The position numbers were made by a program, and so were the translations under genes. Source: Comamonas sp. Y33R10-2 (lineage in GTDB: Bacteria; Pseudomonadota; Gammaproteobacteria; Burkholderiales; Burkholderiaceae_C). From it: a stretch of 64,000 bases of DNA. The notes beneath the pieces were generated by a model, which saw only the letters and a list, made by a program, of their open reading frames with translations, did no database searches and was not told the DNA's origin. The DNA is taken from contig NZ_CP079925.1 of assembly GCF_019355935.1 (NCBI RefSeq), positions 620,001 to 684,000 of the forward strand, read 5' to 3'. Every line of letters begins with the position of its first letter. Position 1 is the stretch's first letter. Positions 16,108 to 25,066 of this stretch are shown one piece after another.

Positions 16108-17088
16108 ATGAATCGTCGCATGTATATGGGCCTGACAATGGCTCTGGCAACCGCAGGTTTTTCGACAGCGGTAATGGCTCAGGCCAACTACCCCACTAAA
16201 CCTATCAAGCTGTTGGTTCCTTTTGCTGCTGGCGGCACGACTGACATCATTGCCCGCGTTATCGCTGATCCACTGGGCAAAGAGCTGGGCCAAACCGTGA
16301 TCGTGGACAACAAGGGCGGTGGCGGCGGCGTGATTGGGGCGCAAGAAACGGCTCGCCAAAAGCCCGATGGCTACAACTTGGGCATCTCCACACTGTCGAC
16401 AATGGCCACTAACCCGGCCATTAACCCCAAGACCCCCTATAACCCGCTGACAGACTTCACGCCCATCATCAACATTGCGGCCACGCCCAATGTGATCGCC
16501 GTGAATCCCAAGTTTGCTGGCAACGCCAACTACAAGGCTTTTGAAGCTGAGCTCAAGGCCAACCCCGGCAAGTATTCGTATGGTTCGTCCGGTACGGGCG
16601 GCATTCAGCACATGTTGATGGAGCTGTACAAGTCGCTGACTGGCATTGAGATGACTCACGTGCCCTACCGCGGCGCAGGCCCAGCTCTGAATGATGCGGT
16701 TGCCGGCCAGATTCCTATGATTTTGGACAACCTGCCCTCGGCATTGCCCTTTATCAAGGACAACCGTTTGAAGGCCATTGCCGTAGCCGCTCCCCAGCGC
16801 CTGGCCGTTTTGCCTGACGTGCCCACCTTCAAGGAAGTGGGTCTGCCGCAGGTCAACCGCATGGCTTCTTACGGCATTCTGGGCCCCAAAGGCATGGACA
16901 AAGCCACGGTGGACAAGATCAATGCTGCCGTCAAGAAGGTGTTGCAGGACCCTGCTGTGAAGAAGCGCATTGAAGACACTGGCTCGCTGGTGGTTGGCAA
17001 TTCGCCTCAAGAGTTCGCCAAGGAACTCAAGGATGAGTTTGAAACCTATAAGCAGGTTGTTGCCAAGCAAAAGCTGACACTGGATTAA
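16108..17088 (+). CDS. Bug/TctC-family periplasmic solute receptor
   Basis: A tripartite tricarboxylate transporter substrate-binding protein, 326 residues. The signal peptide ends near VMAQ. The family signature YPTKPIKLLVPFAAGGTTD starts the mature protein, followed by NKGGGGGVIGAQE, THVPYRGAGPALNDAVAGQ and VPTFKEVGLP. Bug proteins bind carboxylates such as citrate, nicotinate or aromatic acids; the ligand here is unknown. No membrane subunits (TctA/TctB) adjoin it, as is usual in Burkholderiales. The ATG follows AAGGAGA at a good distance. It is notably similar to the receptor at 61867-62835. Confidence 0.92.
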   Translation: MNRRMYMGLTMALATAGFSTAVMAQANYPTKPIKLLVPFAAGGTTDIIARVIADPLGKELGQTVIVDNKGGGGGVIGAQETARQKPDGYNLGISTLSTMATNPAINPKTPYNPLTDFTPIINIAATPNVIAVNPKFAGNANYKAFEAELKANPGKYSYGSSGTGGIQHMLMELYKSLTGIEMTHVPYRGAGPALNDAVAGQIPMILDNLPSALPFIKDNRLKAIAVAAPQRLAVLPDVPTFKEVGLPQVNRMASYGILGPKGMDKATVDKINAAVKKVLQDPAVKKRIEDTGSLVVGNSPQEFAKELKDEFETYKQVVAKQKLTLD

Positions 17089-17124
17089 TTGTTTGAGTTG
17101 CTACTAATTAAGTAGCAAATAGTT

Positions 17125-17160
17125 AAAGCCCGAATAGCCTCAGCGGCCATTCGGGCTTTG
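17125..17160 (+). terminator. Terminator after the Bug receptor
   Basis: AAAGCCCGAAT / ATTCGGGCTTT, 13-nt loop, followed by a short GTTGTT tract. It also could serve the convergent CsbD gene. Confidence 0.8.
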
Positions 17161-17189
17161 TTGTTAATGCCTACGCGCAGTGGGCGAAA

Positions 17190-17372
17190 TTATTTCTTTC
17201 CAGCGTCGTGGATGGCTTCTTTCACATCGCCAACCTTTTTCTGCGCCGTGCCTTCAACTTGCTTAGCGATACCTTTGGCTTCTTGCTCGGGGCTATTAAT
17301 CAGCTCGCCGAGCTTTTCCTGAACCTTGCCTGCTGCGTCTTTTAGAGTGCCTTTGACTTGATCGGTGTTCAT
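17190..17372 (-). CDS. CsbD-family stress protein
   Basis: A 60-residue, highly charged, probably partly unfolded cytoplasmic protein of the CsbD family, usually general-stress induced. The pattern NTDQVKGTLKDAAGKVQEKLGEL and the second half-repeat GIAKQVEGTAQKKVGDVKEAI are typical. A good ribosome-binding site (AAGGAGA) precedes the ATG. Role unclear. Confidence 0.9.
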   Translation of the reverse strand: MNTDQVKGTLKDAAGKVQEKLGELINSPEQEAKGIAKQVEGTAQKKVGDVKEAIHDAGKK

Positions 17373-17670
17373 GCTTTTCTCCTTGTGAGCAAAGCCGCGA
17401 AATACGGCTGCAGTTAAGGTAAGCCGAGGCTGGGGTGTAGGGCGTGGGATGAGTTGGGGTATCTACGTGGGTTTATCTCTTACACATTAGCGATTGCTTA
17501 CATCGGCTGTGTTGAATGATTGAGATCTTGTGGGCGATTTTTACCCAGAGAATTCGAGGCGTAAAAAGACATGAATCGCTTCAGCAACATTGCAAGCGAG
17601 TTATGTGAATGGACTCATTTGCCCAGATGCTTGCCCTCTGCAGCCATTCATTGAGAGCGTAAACATGCTC

Positions 17671-18873
17671 TTAAAAGTGATGTGTACTCAGATCTAGGCT
17701 GGGACGTGTCTGCTCAAAGTAGATGTCCGGGTAATGAATGCCGGACACATGGACCTGATCGCGTCCCGCATTTTTTGCAGCATACATAAGCTCGTCGGCC
17801 TCTTTCAAGGCAGCTTCAAGCCCATCTGCGTTGTTGACTGAGGCAATACCAAAGCTCATGGTCAAGGGCACGTTAATGGGGAGTGCAGATTGATTTGATC
17901 TGAGGTCATTTCTGATGCGCAGGGCTACTTGCTCAGCCTCTGACAGATCTATGTGAGTCAGTAACAGAACAAACTCTTCACCGCCAAACCTGGAGACTAG
18001 GTCGTGACTGCGTAAATTGCGCTGCAACGTGCTTGATATCAGTTGCAGCGCCTTGTCGCCGCAGCTGTGTCCCCAAGTGTCATTGATATGTTTGAAGTGA
18101 TCGATATCACCTGTAATGATGGCCATGGGGTACAGGCGCTTGTCGCTAAGACGGCAGCGAGCCATTTCATAGAAGGCCCGGCGATTGAGGATCTGGGTCA
18201 ACGAGTCTTGATCTCGTTCTTCTCGCAATTGGAAAATGGTGGTGCGGATGGCAATAGCCGTCATTAATACGGTAAAGACTAGGCTAAAGAGCAAAGTACT
18301 TAGCGTGGCCGCAAACCAAAAGACCGATGGGACTAACTGCTGTATCTCTGAATAACCAAGTATTCCAAAGAAGATTGGCCGGGTGATGATGAGTACGACA
18401 TAGAGCAAGGCGAATAAAAACAGAATTCGGCTCAGCCAATCTTTTGAATACAGTTGTCTGAAGGCGCCGACGACCGGCAGCAGCATGATGAAGCCGGTTC
18501 CCAGACTAGAGATTTGCACACGCGTCCAGAGATCATGGCTGTAGTAGGTGATGCCGACTAAAGCAGTGATGCCAATGAGACAACTGGCTAGCGGTTGAGG
18601 GCGGCACTGCCAATGCTCATTCCAGCATTTGGCTAAAAACCAAGCCCCCAGCAAATAAAGAGTGGCGGTGAATGGTGCATACAGTTTGATGCTTTCCGTC
18701 GAGGCCAAGCTTTGAATGGCGAAAGAGCAGGCCGTGAGTGTGTAAGCACAAGACTGCCAAAGCAAAAATCTTTGTTTTCGCAGAAAGATCCAGCACGACA
18801 AAAGTATGCTGGCCAGGAACAGCAATGCCCAAGTGGGAGCTAGTGCATTGTGATATGCGTCAGCAATGGACAT
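17671..18873 (-). CDS. Membrane-bound diguanylate cyclase (GGDEF)
   Basis: Makes the second messenger c-di-GMP from two GTP. Residues 1-210 contain about six to seven hydrophobic segments, an uncharacterised membrane sensor region. The GGDEF domain follows from ~220: DSLTQILNRRAF, GDIDHFKHINDTWGH, and the active-site loop GGEEF at 297-301. The inhibitory I-site RSHD (288-291) stands exactly five residues upstream, so product inhibition is expected. There is no EAL domain. It is transcribed alone, 400 bp from xerD. The signal it senses is unknown. Confidence 0.93.
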   Translation of the reverse strand: MSIADAYHNALAPTWALLFLASILLSCWIFLRKQRFLLWQSCAYTLTACSFAIQSLASTESIKLYAPFTATLYLLGAWFLAKCWNEHWQCRPQPLASCLIGITALVGITYYSHDLWTRVQISSLGTGFIMLLPVVGAFRQLYSKDWLSRILFLFALLYVVLIITRPIFFGILGYSEIQQLVPSVFWFAATLSTLLFSLVFTVLMTAIAIRTTIFQLREERDQDSLTQILNRRAFYEMARCRLSDKRLYPMAIITGDIDHFKHINDTWGHSCGDKALQLISSTLQRNLRSHDLVSRFGGEEFVLLLTHIDLSEAEQVALRIRNDLRSNQSALPINVPLTMSFGIASVNNADGLEAALKEADELMYAAKNAGRDQVHVSGIHYPDIYFEQTRPSLDLSTHHF

Positions 18874-19171
18874 TGAAGATTTTCCTGAAGAAATATTCTC
18901 AAATCATGGAAAACAGGCTAGCCCTTAATGGGTAGTGGGAGCTTTTTTTAGCCTTGTATTTTGCTTCTCAATGTAAATTAACGGTTAAATATGCTTAAGT
19001 TGCAAGAAGTTTCTTTCTTGACTCAAGGTAATTTTTTCCACTTTATAAGCTGTCGTTGAGGGCCTTTTGTGAAGCCATGCCTGCTGCAGTTTTCTTAATC
19101 ATCTTCTGCGCCTTCGCTCACTCATCTCCAAATCGGCAGCCGCCGTAAGCCTCTTGCCAGTGTGTACGTTC
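18874..19171. other. Intergenic region upstream of the diguanylate cyclase
   Basis: About 300 bp, AT-rich close to the diguanylate cyclase start, where its promoter should lie. No gene seen. Confidence 0.4.
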
Positions 19172-19292
19172 GGATCCGTTGAGTTTTGCTCATAGTTTCA
19201 AAGGCCGCCGGCAAGTTGCCTATTTATGCACGCGCTCTACCTCTAAGCACTTGTCGTTATGACGTAACCTTTGGTCAACTCTCAACAGACCC
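19172..19292. repeat. Short repeat element with inverted ends, directly upstream of xerD
   Basis: The left end matches the left end of the 264-bp element at 60379-60642 in about 26 of 33 positions (core GTTGAG, TTTGCTC, AGTT). The right end TCAACTCTCAACAGACCC matches the right end of that element in 16 of 18 positions. The interior is much shorter (121 bp in total). It stops 15 bp before the xerD start and so may influence its expression. Confidence 0.6.
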
Positions 19293-19307
19293 TAGCTGTT
19301 TAGCCCC

Positions 19308-20264
19308 ATGACTGAAGCCGAGAAAAAAACACGTAAATCATCGACTCCTGAGGAGTGGTCTGCGCCGCTGCCGGCCAGTCAAGACGCGCTAGACCTGTTT
19401 ATTGATGCTTTGCTGCTTGAAGACGGCTTGTCTCGCAACACGCTGTCTGCCTATCGGCGCGATTTGCAGGCTTTTGCGCAGTGGCTAGCCAGCTTGCAGC
19501 CCTCCAAGGCGCTGGATGAGGCGCTGGAGGCGGACTTGGAAAACTATTTTGCAGCGCGCGTCGGAGAGACCAAGGCCACATCATCGAACCGCCGCTTGAC
19601 GGTGCTGCGCCGTTACTTTCATTGGGCACTGCGTGAAAAGCGCATCACGACGGATCCAACGGTGCGCATGCTGGCCGCAAAGCAGGCACCGCGCCTGCCC
19701 AAGGTGTTGACGCAGGAGCAGGTGGAGGCTTTATTGAATGCGCCCGATGTGGATACGCCGCTGGGCTTACGTGACCGAGCCATGCTGGAGTTGATGTATG
19801 CCAGCGGCCTGCGTGTCAGTGAGTTAGTAGGCGTGCGCATGCATGAGCTGGATTTGCGTGCGGGTGTGCTGCGTGTCACCGGTAAGGGCCGCAAGGAGCG
19901 GTTAGTGCCCTTTGGTCAAGAAGCGCAGCATTGGTTAGAGCTTTATCTGCAGGGTGCACGCGCACTTATTTTGGGCGGGCAGCAGACGGATGATGTCTTT
20001 GTCACCCAGCGCGGTGCGGGTATGAGCCGGGTGATGTTCTGGATCATCGTTAAAAAATGCGCGCAGATTGCGGGTGTGACGGTGCCGCTATCGCCGCACA
20101 CGCTGCGCCATGCGTTTGCCACGCATTTGCTCAATCATGGCGCTGACTTGCGTGTGGTGCAGATGTTGCTGGGCCATGCCGATATCTCCACCACAACCAT
20201 CTACACCCATGTTGCAAGAGAGCGGCTCAAAGCATTGCATGCTGAGCACCATCCTCGGGGCTAA
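19308..20264 (+). CDS. xerD: Site-specific tyrosine recombinase XerD
   Basis: With XerC it resolves chromosome dimers at dif under FtsK control. The N-terminal SAM-like core-binding domain covers ~25-112; the catalytic domain shows Arg169 (ASGLRVSEL), Lys193 (TGKGRKERL), His264 and Arg267 (HTLRHAF), His290 (LLGHADIS) and the nucleophile Tyr299. XerD rather than XerC is suggested by LEDGLSRNTLSAYRRDL and the complete set of XerD-like motifs. The 318-residue length includes an N-terminal extension of about 25 residues. Its 3' end overlaps the convergent gene by 4 bp. Confidence 0.93.
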   Translation: MTEAEKKTRKSSTPEEWSAPLPASQDALDLFIDALLLEDGLSRNTLSAYRRDLQAFAQWLASLQPSKALDEALEADLENYFAARVGETKATSSNRRLTVLRRYFHWALREKRITTDPTVRMLAAKQAPRLPKVLTQEQVEALLNAPDVDTPLGLRDRAMLELMYASGLRVSELVGVRMHELDLRAGVLRVTGKGRKERLVPFGQEAQHWLELYLQGARALILGGQQTDDVFVTQRGAGMSRVMFWIIVKKCAQIAGVTVPLSPHTLRHAFATHLLNHGADLRVVQMLLGHADISTTTIYTHVARERLKALHAEHHPRG

Positions 20265-20968
20265 GCCACATTGAGCTGTATGTAGTACAGCCCCCAGACG
20301 GCGGCGGCAAAGCGCTGTTTGATGGGCAACTGGCTCAGCTCAGGAATGTGCTGCGGTGCAAACATAACCCACAGCGGCCCTACGCCACCCATAGATAGCG
20401 GCAGTCCATCAAGCTCAGTCGCCAGCAGCATGCGCCAGCGCACGGCTTGTGCTAGCGGTATTTGAGTGCGGTAACCGTCAATGCCTTGCAGGGTGAGTTG
20501 GTGGCCTTGTGCAATGGCGTGGGCAATGTCGATGCCAGCGGCCTGCAGAACATGCTCAAGCAAGGGGCCTTGCAGGCGGTGCTCGGTTTCGTCGTATTCC
20601 AGCTGGGTGGTCAGTGAGTGCTGCTTGAGGCTGTTGAGCGCATCCAGCCCGCAAGACCATGCCGCATCAAAGCGATGGCCGTGCATGTTGAGCATATGGT
20701 CTGCTACGGCCTGAGGCTTGCCTCGATTGGCCTGCACGCCGGTGCCGCTGATGGTGAGAACAATGGGTTGCAGGCCATCAAGCACGCAGGTGTTGTGTGC
20801 GGAGCGTAAAACGGAGCCGGCAGGCGAACCTGAGGCAACATGAGATGCAGGTAGGGCGCTTGGGCGAGCCGCTGCAACTATGCCGGGCAAGGCCATAGCG
20901 CTCAATGCCGCCGTAGCGGTGCCGCCTTGCAGCAGCGAGCGACGTGAGAGAAGAGACTTTGCAGCCAT
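20261..20968 (-). CDS. Tat-exported molybdopterin-domain-like protein
   Basis: A 235-residue periplasmic protein. The signal has the twin-arginine pattern LLSRRSLLQGG, implying export of a folded, cofactor-loaded protein. The mature part has features of the oxidoreductase molybdopterin-binding fold: LTISGTGVQANRG, the Cys in AAWSCGLDALN, GPLLEHVLQAAGI and QGIDGYRTQIPL, and GGVGPLWVMFAPQH near the end. The protein is shorter than sulfite oxidase and lacks a dimerisation domain. Substrate and partner are unknown. It meets xerD tail to tail. Confidence 0.75.
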   Translation of the reverse strand: MAAKSLLSRRSLLQGGTATAALSAMALPGIVAAARPSALPASHVASGSPAGSVLRSAHNTCVLDGLQPIVLTISGTGVQANRGKPQAVADHMLNMHGHRFDAAWSCGLDALNSLKQHSLTTQLEYDETEHRLQGPLLEHVLQAAGIDIAHAIAQGHQLTLQGIDGYRTQIPLAQAVRWRMLLATELDGLPLSMGGVGPLWVMFAPQHIPELSQLPIKQRFAAAVWGLYYIQLNVA

Positions 20969-21190
20969 AGCGCACTTTCTGTGGAGTCGATTCTCAACAG
21001 TCTAGCGATAAGCGTTGGCGATAACCATCGCTCGCTGCATCCGATGGTCCGTGCTGCGCTTTAGTGAATTGATGGTTTTTTCTTCGCTGTTTTGATGGTT
21101 TTTGTGGTTTCAGCTGTCGAATCGACGTTAATTGCCTCCAAGGAGTTCACTTTGGTCAAAAATGTACGCCTAGTTTTTTGGATTTGTGTA

Positions 21191-22201
21191 ATGACTAACT
21201 TTCTTCGCCGCAGCGTGTTGAGCTGTGCGCTGGCTGCCTTGTTGCCTGCGACTTTCTCCATCAATGCCCAAGCTGCTGGCGCAGCTGATGGAGTCGATAC
21301 CGGGTGGCCCAACCGCCCGATCCGCCTTGTGGTGTCTTACCCCGCCGGTGGTGTGAGTGATGTGGTGGCCCGTGCTTTAGGTGAAAAGCTCACCGCTTCG
21401 CTGGGTCAGTCTGTGGTCATTGAGAACAAGGCGGGCGCAGGTGGCGCGATGGGTTTGGATCAGGTGGTGAAGTCCAAACCTGATGGCTATACGCTGGGCT
21501 TTTCTTCCATCAGCCCGCTCACACTGAGCCCGCATTTTGGCAAGCCCTTGTTTGATGTGCAAAAAGACATCACGCCGGTGGTAAGCGTCATGTATTCACC
21601 TGTGCTGCTGCTGGGCACTACAAGGCTGACGGCTAAGAGCCTGCCTGAGATGCTGGCGCAGGCCAAAGCCAACCCCGGCGATGTGCGCTGGGCTACGGCA
21701 GGTTTGGCGTCGCTGGGCCACATCATGCTCGAGCAGATTGCCGATCAGTCCAAGACGCAGATCACGCATGTGCCTTACAAGGGCGGCGGCCAGCAGCTCA
21801 ACGACGGTTTGAGCGCACAGTTTGAAGTGCTCTCTACCAATGCCGGGCCAGCAGTTATGCAGCACATCAAGGCTGGCAAGTTCAAGGTCTTGGCTGTGGG
21901 TGCGCCTTCGCGTCTGGATTCGCTGCCGCAAGTGCCTACCTTGGCTGAGCTGGGCTACAAGAATGCGAACACCACATCAGTGTTTGGTATCTTCGCCCCT
22001 GCGGGTGTGCCTGCACCTGTGCTGGCTCGCATCAATGCCGAGGTGAACAAGGCGCTGGCGCTGCCTGAGATGCGTCAGCGTTTGGAGGCTACGGACAATG
22101 TGCCCACCGGTGGCAAGGCTGCTGATTTGGCCAAGCAGATCGACGCTGAATTTAAAACCAATGCGCAGATCATTAAGGCTGCAGGCATTCAGCTGAACTA
22201 A
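21191..22201 (+). CDS. Bug/TctC-family periplasmic solute receptor
   Basis: A solute-binding receptor with a signal peptide ending near NAQA. Mature features are WPNRPIRLVVSYPAGGVSDVVAR, NKAGAGGAMGLDQV, THVPYKGGGQQLNDGLSAQ and VPTLAELGYK. It is the most diverged of the four Bug proteins in this window. I start it at the ATG at 21191, where the signal peptide begins; the frame is open for 33 more codons upstream, which would add a poor N-terminus. The length is then 336. No TctA/TctB partner is adjacent. Ligand unknown. Confidence 0.9.
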   Translation: MTNFLRRSVLSCALAALLPATFSINAQAAGAADGVDTGWPNRPIRLVVSYPAGGVSDVVARALGEKLTASLGQSVVIENKAGAGGAMGLDQVVKSKPDGYTLGFSSISPLTLSPHFGKPLFDVQKDITPVVSVMYSPVLLLGTTRLTAKSLPEMLAQAKANPGDVRWATAGLASLGHIMLEQIADQSKTQITHVPYKGGGQQLNDGLSAQFEVLSTNAGPAVMQHIKAGKFKVLAVGAPSRLDSLPQVPTLAELGYKNANTTSVFGIFAPAGVPAPVLARINAEVNKALALPEMRQRLEATDNVPTGGKAADLAKQIDAEFKTNAQIIKAAGIQLN

Positions 22202-22251
22202 TGCAGCTGAATTGATGCAAATGAGCTGAGGCAGCGACGCTTCAAAAATAA

Positions 22252-22287
22252 AGGACTTGTAGCCAAATAGGCCGCAAGTCCTTTTTC
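22252..22287 (+). terminator. Terminator after the second Bug receptor
   Basis: AGGACTTG / CAAGTCCT with a 15-nt loop and a TTTTT tail, between convergent genes. Confidence 0.8.
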
Positions 22288-22317
22288 TATGAGCATGAGT
22301 AGCTCATTTTTTGATAG

Positions 22318-23604
22318 TTAATTGCTTTCGCTGATCAGGCTGTCTGCCCAGCTCAGGGCTTGCAAGTGAGCCCAGTTAACTTGGTGATTGGACAGGTGCA
22401 GCGCATTGGCTGCGCGGGCAAAGCCTTCATCATCACCGGACTCGCAGGCGCGTGTCAGCTCAAGGAAGGGGGCGAACACGCCAGTGTTGTGTACCAGTGC
22501 ATCCACCACGGACTCAGGTAGCGCCACGGACTCCAGTGCCTTGGCAATGGGCTGGCCCAGCATCACGTCGAGCAAAGAGAAAACGCCAACCACAAACGCA
22601 TGATCGGTTTCTTCGGGGGGCAGCAGCTCGGCGCTCAGCAGCTCCATCAGGCGGCCGCGCACCACAGCGGTTTGGCCCACAGCAGGTGGTGAGCCACCCG
22701 TGCGCGAGGTGGTCAATAGCAAGGCTGCCCAGCGGAACAGCTTTTTGAGACCCAAAATCATCACCGCATGGCGAAAAGAGGTGATTTCGCACGACAGACC
22801 AAAGCCTGAGCTGTTGATGAAGCGCAGCAGGTTAAAGGACAGCGTGGGGTCTCTTTTCAGCAGTTCTTCAATCTCTTCAGTGCTGCCTTGCTGGCGCACT
22901 AAGTTGATGAGCTGAATGATGGTGGCCTGCGTAGGGCGAATGGTGCGCGCTTGCACCACTTGTGGCTGGGCGAACCAGTAGCCTTGAAACAGTTTGACGC
23001 CCAGGGCGTGCATGTGATCGAACTGCTCGGAAGTCTCTACCTTTTCCGCCACGATCTCGGCGCGGGTGTAGGTTTGGGCAAACTTCACTAGCTTTTGCGC
23101 ATGCTCGAGTCCGAAGGCTTGCATGTCCAGCTTAACGAAGGAGGCCATAGGCAGCCACGACGCGTAGTTGCGGCGCAGCAGATTTTGGTCAAACGCGAGG
23201 CGAAAGCCGCGCTCGCGCAAGGCGGTGAACGTGGGAACGCAAGCTTCGATGTTTTGCTGCGTGGCGTCAGCTGGCAGGGCCGGTACTTCAAGCACCACAC
23301 GGTCTGGGTGAATCAGCTCCAGATGAGCGCCGCTGAGGCTTTCATGCGTGCAGTTGATGAAGACAGTTTTTTTACCCACTAGCGCTTCGGCACCGGCATA
23401 CGACAAGGCATTGAACAGCAGCGCCGCATCAGACGCTGCGGTGTGCGCTTGGTGCGAGACGGAGCGGTCAAACAACTCGTAGCCGAACACATCCCGCTTG
23501 TCATCAACGATGGCCTGACGCGCAATGCTGGCGATGTTGCTCTCGTCCTTGTCTTCGCTCTGGTCGGCGGACTGTGGCAAGGAGGTGGTATCTAAGGTAT
23601 CCAT
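22318..23604 (-). CDS. EAL-HDOD signalling protein (YuxH type), downstream copy
   Basis: A 428-residue two-domain signalling protein. Residues ~25-225 form a degenerate EAL domain: it begins IARQAIVDDKRDVFGYELFDR, with Tyr-Glu-Leu-Phe in place of the catalytic EAL motif, so c-di-GMP hydrolysis is unlikely. Residues ~225-425 are an HDOD domain (TLSFNLLRFINSSGFGLSCEITSFRHAVMILG), a metal-free relative of HD phosphohydrolases. Proteins of this layout act as non-catalytic regulators of motility or c-di-GMP signalling. It lies 39 bp behind a paralogue of the same architecture. Confidence 0.9.
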   Translation of the reverse strand: MDTLDTTSLPQSADQSEDKDESNIASIARQAIVDDKRDVFGYELFDRSVSHQAHTAASDAALLFNALSYAGAEALVGKKTVFINCTHESLSGAHLELIHPDRVVLEVPALPADATQQNIEACVPTFTALRERGFRLAFDQNLLRRNYASWLPMASFVKLDMQAFGLEHAQKLVKFAQTYTRAEIVAEKVETSEQFDHMHALGVKLFQGYWFAQPQVVQARTIRPTQATIIQLINLVRQQGSTEEIEELLKRDPTLSFNLLRFINSSGFGLSCEITSFRHAVMILGLKKLFRWAALLLTTSRTGGSPPAVGQTAVVRGRLMELLSAELLPPEETDHAFVVGVFSLLDVMLGQPIAKALESVALPESVVDALVHNTGVFAPFLELTRACESGDDEGFARAANALHLSNHQVNWAHLQALSWADSLISESN

Positions 23605-23643
23605 GGTTGCTATTGGTAGGGGTGTTCTTGGTGGTGTGCGTTG

Positions 23644-24903
23644 TCAGTCAGACAGACACTCCGTCCAACTCAGTGCCTGCAAGTGGGCCTGATTGATATC
23701 GTGGTGCTCCAGCTCAAGGCAACCCGCGCTGCGGTCAAACTGCTCGAGATCCTGAGTCTCACAGGCCTGCGTGAGTATGAGCAGCTCGCCCAAAATGCCT
23801 TCATGCCGCAGCAAGGCGGCAGAGACCGCATCGGACACGGGGATCAGGGCCAGAGCAGCTGGCAGGGGCATGCCCAGCATGCGGTCTAGCATGGAGAACA
23901 TTCCGCAGATAAAGGCCAAGTCGCTGTCAGTATCTGAGAGTGAATGTTTGGCCAGTAGCTCCATCAATCGGCCGCGAATGACGGCTGTTTGTCCCACAGC
24001 GGGTGGCGGGCCACCTTCGCGGGCGGCCGTCAGCAGCATGGCCGCCCAGCGAAACAGCTTGTTCAGGCCCAGCAGCATGACAGCTTGCTTGAACGAAGTA
24101 ATTTTGCGGTGAGCGCCAAAACTGGCGGAATTGATGAGGCGCAGCAGGTTGAAAGCCAGTGCTGCGTCTTTTTTGAGAACTTCCTCAATCGCCTCGGTGC
24201 TGGCTTGCTCGCGAACAAGAGCGAGCAGTTGAATGATGCTTTGCTGCGTAGGAGTCAGCAGGCGGGTTTGCATCACTGTTGGGCGGGCAAACCAAAAGCC
24301 TTGAAACAGCTCTATGCCAAGGCGCCGACCGAGATCATGCTGCAAGGCGCTTTCCACCTTCTCGGCAATCAGCTCAGCGCGGGAGTGGCGGCTGGCAAAT
24401 TTGACCAGCACCGTCAGCTGGGCCGGGGCCAGTGCCGACAAGTCCAGCTTGATGTAATCGGCCAGCGGCAGCCAGGCTGCGTATTCGGACTCCAGCACCG
24501 TGTGATTGAAGGCCAGGTGAAAGCCTTGCTCCTTGAGTGCTAGCAGCGTGGGCAGGCGCGCCGTGACTTCTTGCATGGCCGCATGGCCCAGCGGGGGAAT
24601 TTCTAGCACCACCTTGTCGGCGGGTAGCAGCTCAAGGTGCTCGCCCGTCAGGCCTTCATGCGTGCAGTTCACAAACATGAGCTTTGTGCCCAGCAGATCT
24701 TCTTCGCCCGCGTGCGTGAGGGCTGCAAAAATCAGCGTCGCATCGGACGCCATGGTGTGGTCGTAAGGAGATCGTGAACGATTGAATAACTCATAGCCAA
24801 TGATTTGCTGCTGCCCATTCACGATGGGCTGGCGAGCAATCATGCCTTTGGACAGCTTGCGCGCGGGTGCTAAAGCTGGATCCTGCAGGGTTTGTTCAAT
24901 CAT
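23644..24903 (-). CDS. EAL-HDOD signalling protein (YuxH type), upstream copy
   Basis: The first gene of a tandem paralogous pair, 419 residues. The degenerate EAL domain begins MIARQPIVNGQQQIIGYELFNRS, with the canonical EAL glutamate context replaced; KLDLSA is retained. The HDOD domain has ALAFNLLRLINSASFGAHRKITSFKQAVMLLG. The two copies share domain order and most motifs over their whole length, which indicates gene duplication, but they differ in their N-terminal ~20 residues. Together they probably form an operon. Catalytic activity is not expected. Confidence 0.9.
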   Translation of the reverse strand: MIEQTLQDPALAPARKLSKGMIARQPIVNGQQQIIGYELFNRSRSPYDHTMASDATLIFAALTHAGEEDLLGTKLMFVNCTHEGLTGEHLELLPADKVVLEIPPLGHAAMQEVTARLPTLLALKEQGFHLAFNHTVLESEYAAWLPLADYIKLDLSALAPAQLTVLVKFASRHSRAELIAEKVESALQHDLGRRLGIELFQGFWFARPTVMQTRLLTPTQQSIIQLLALVREQASTEAIEEVLKKDAALAFNLLRLINSASFGAHRKITSFKQAVMLLGLNKLFRWAAMLLTAAREGGPPPAVGQTAVIRGRLMELLAKHSLSDTDSDLAFICGMFSMLDRMLGMPLPAALALIPVSDAVSAALLRHEGILGELLILTQACETQDLEQFDRSAGCLELEHHDINQAHLQALSWTECLSD

Positions 24904-25066
24904 CTGTTCATGAAGTCTGTTTGTGAAGAAAAGTTGATTCTGCTTTTTATTGTAAGAATTAACTGATCATAGTGTCAGTGTTAAGCGAGTGGGGCTTTTG
25001 ATTCAACTACTTCACCGAGCAAGGCCTAAGAGGCTTAAAAAATTGATGAGAGTCAAGAAAATGGCT

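Noticed and set aside
16090..17070. A 326-codon minus-strand frame through the Bug receptor
   Set aside because: Antisense shadow; the plus strand has signal peptide, ribosome site and all family motifs.
19308..20264. The tyrosine recombinase as sign of an integrated element or integron
   Set aside because: Length and motifs are those of the housekeeping XerD; no attachment repeats, cargo or phage genes surround it.
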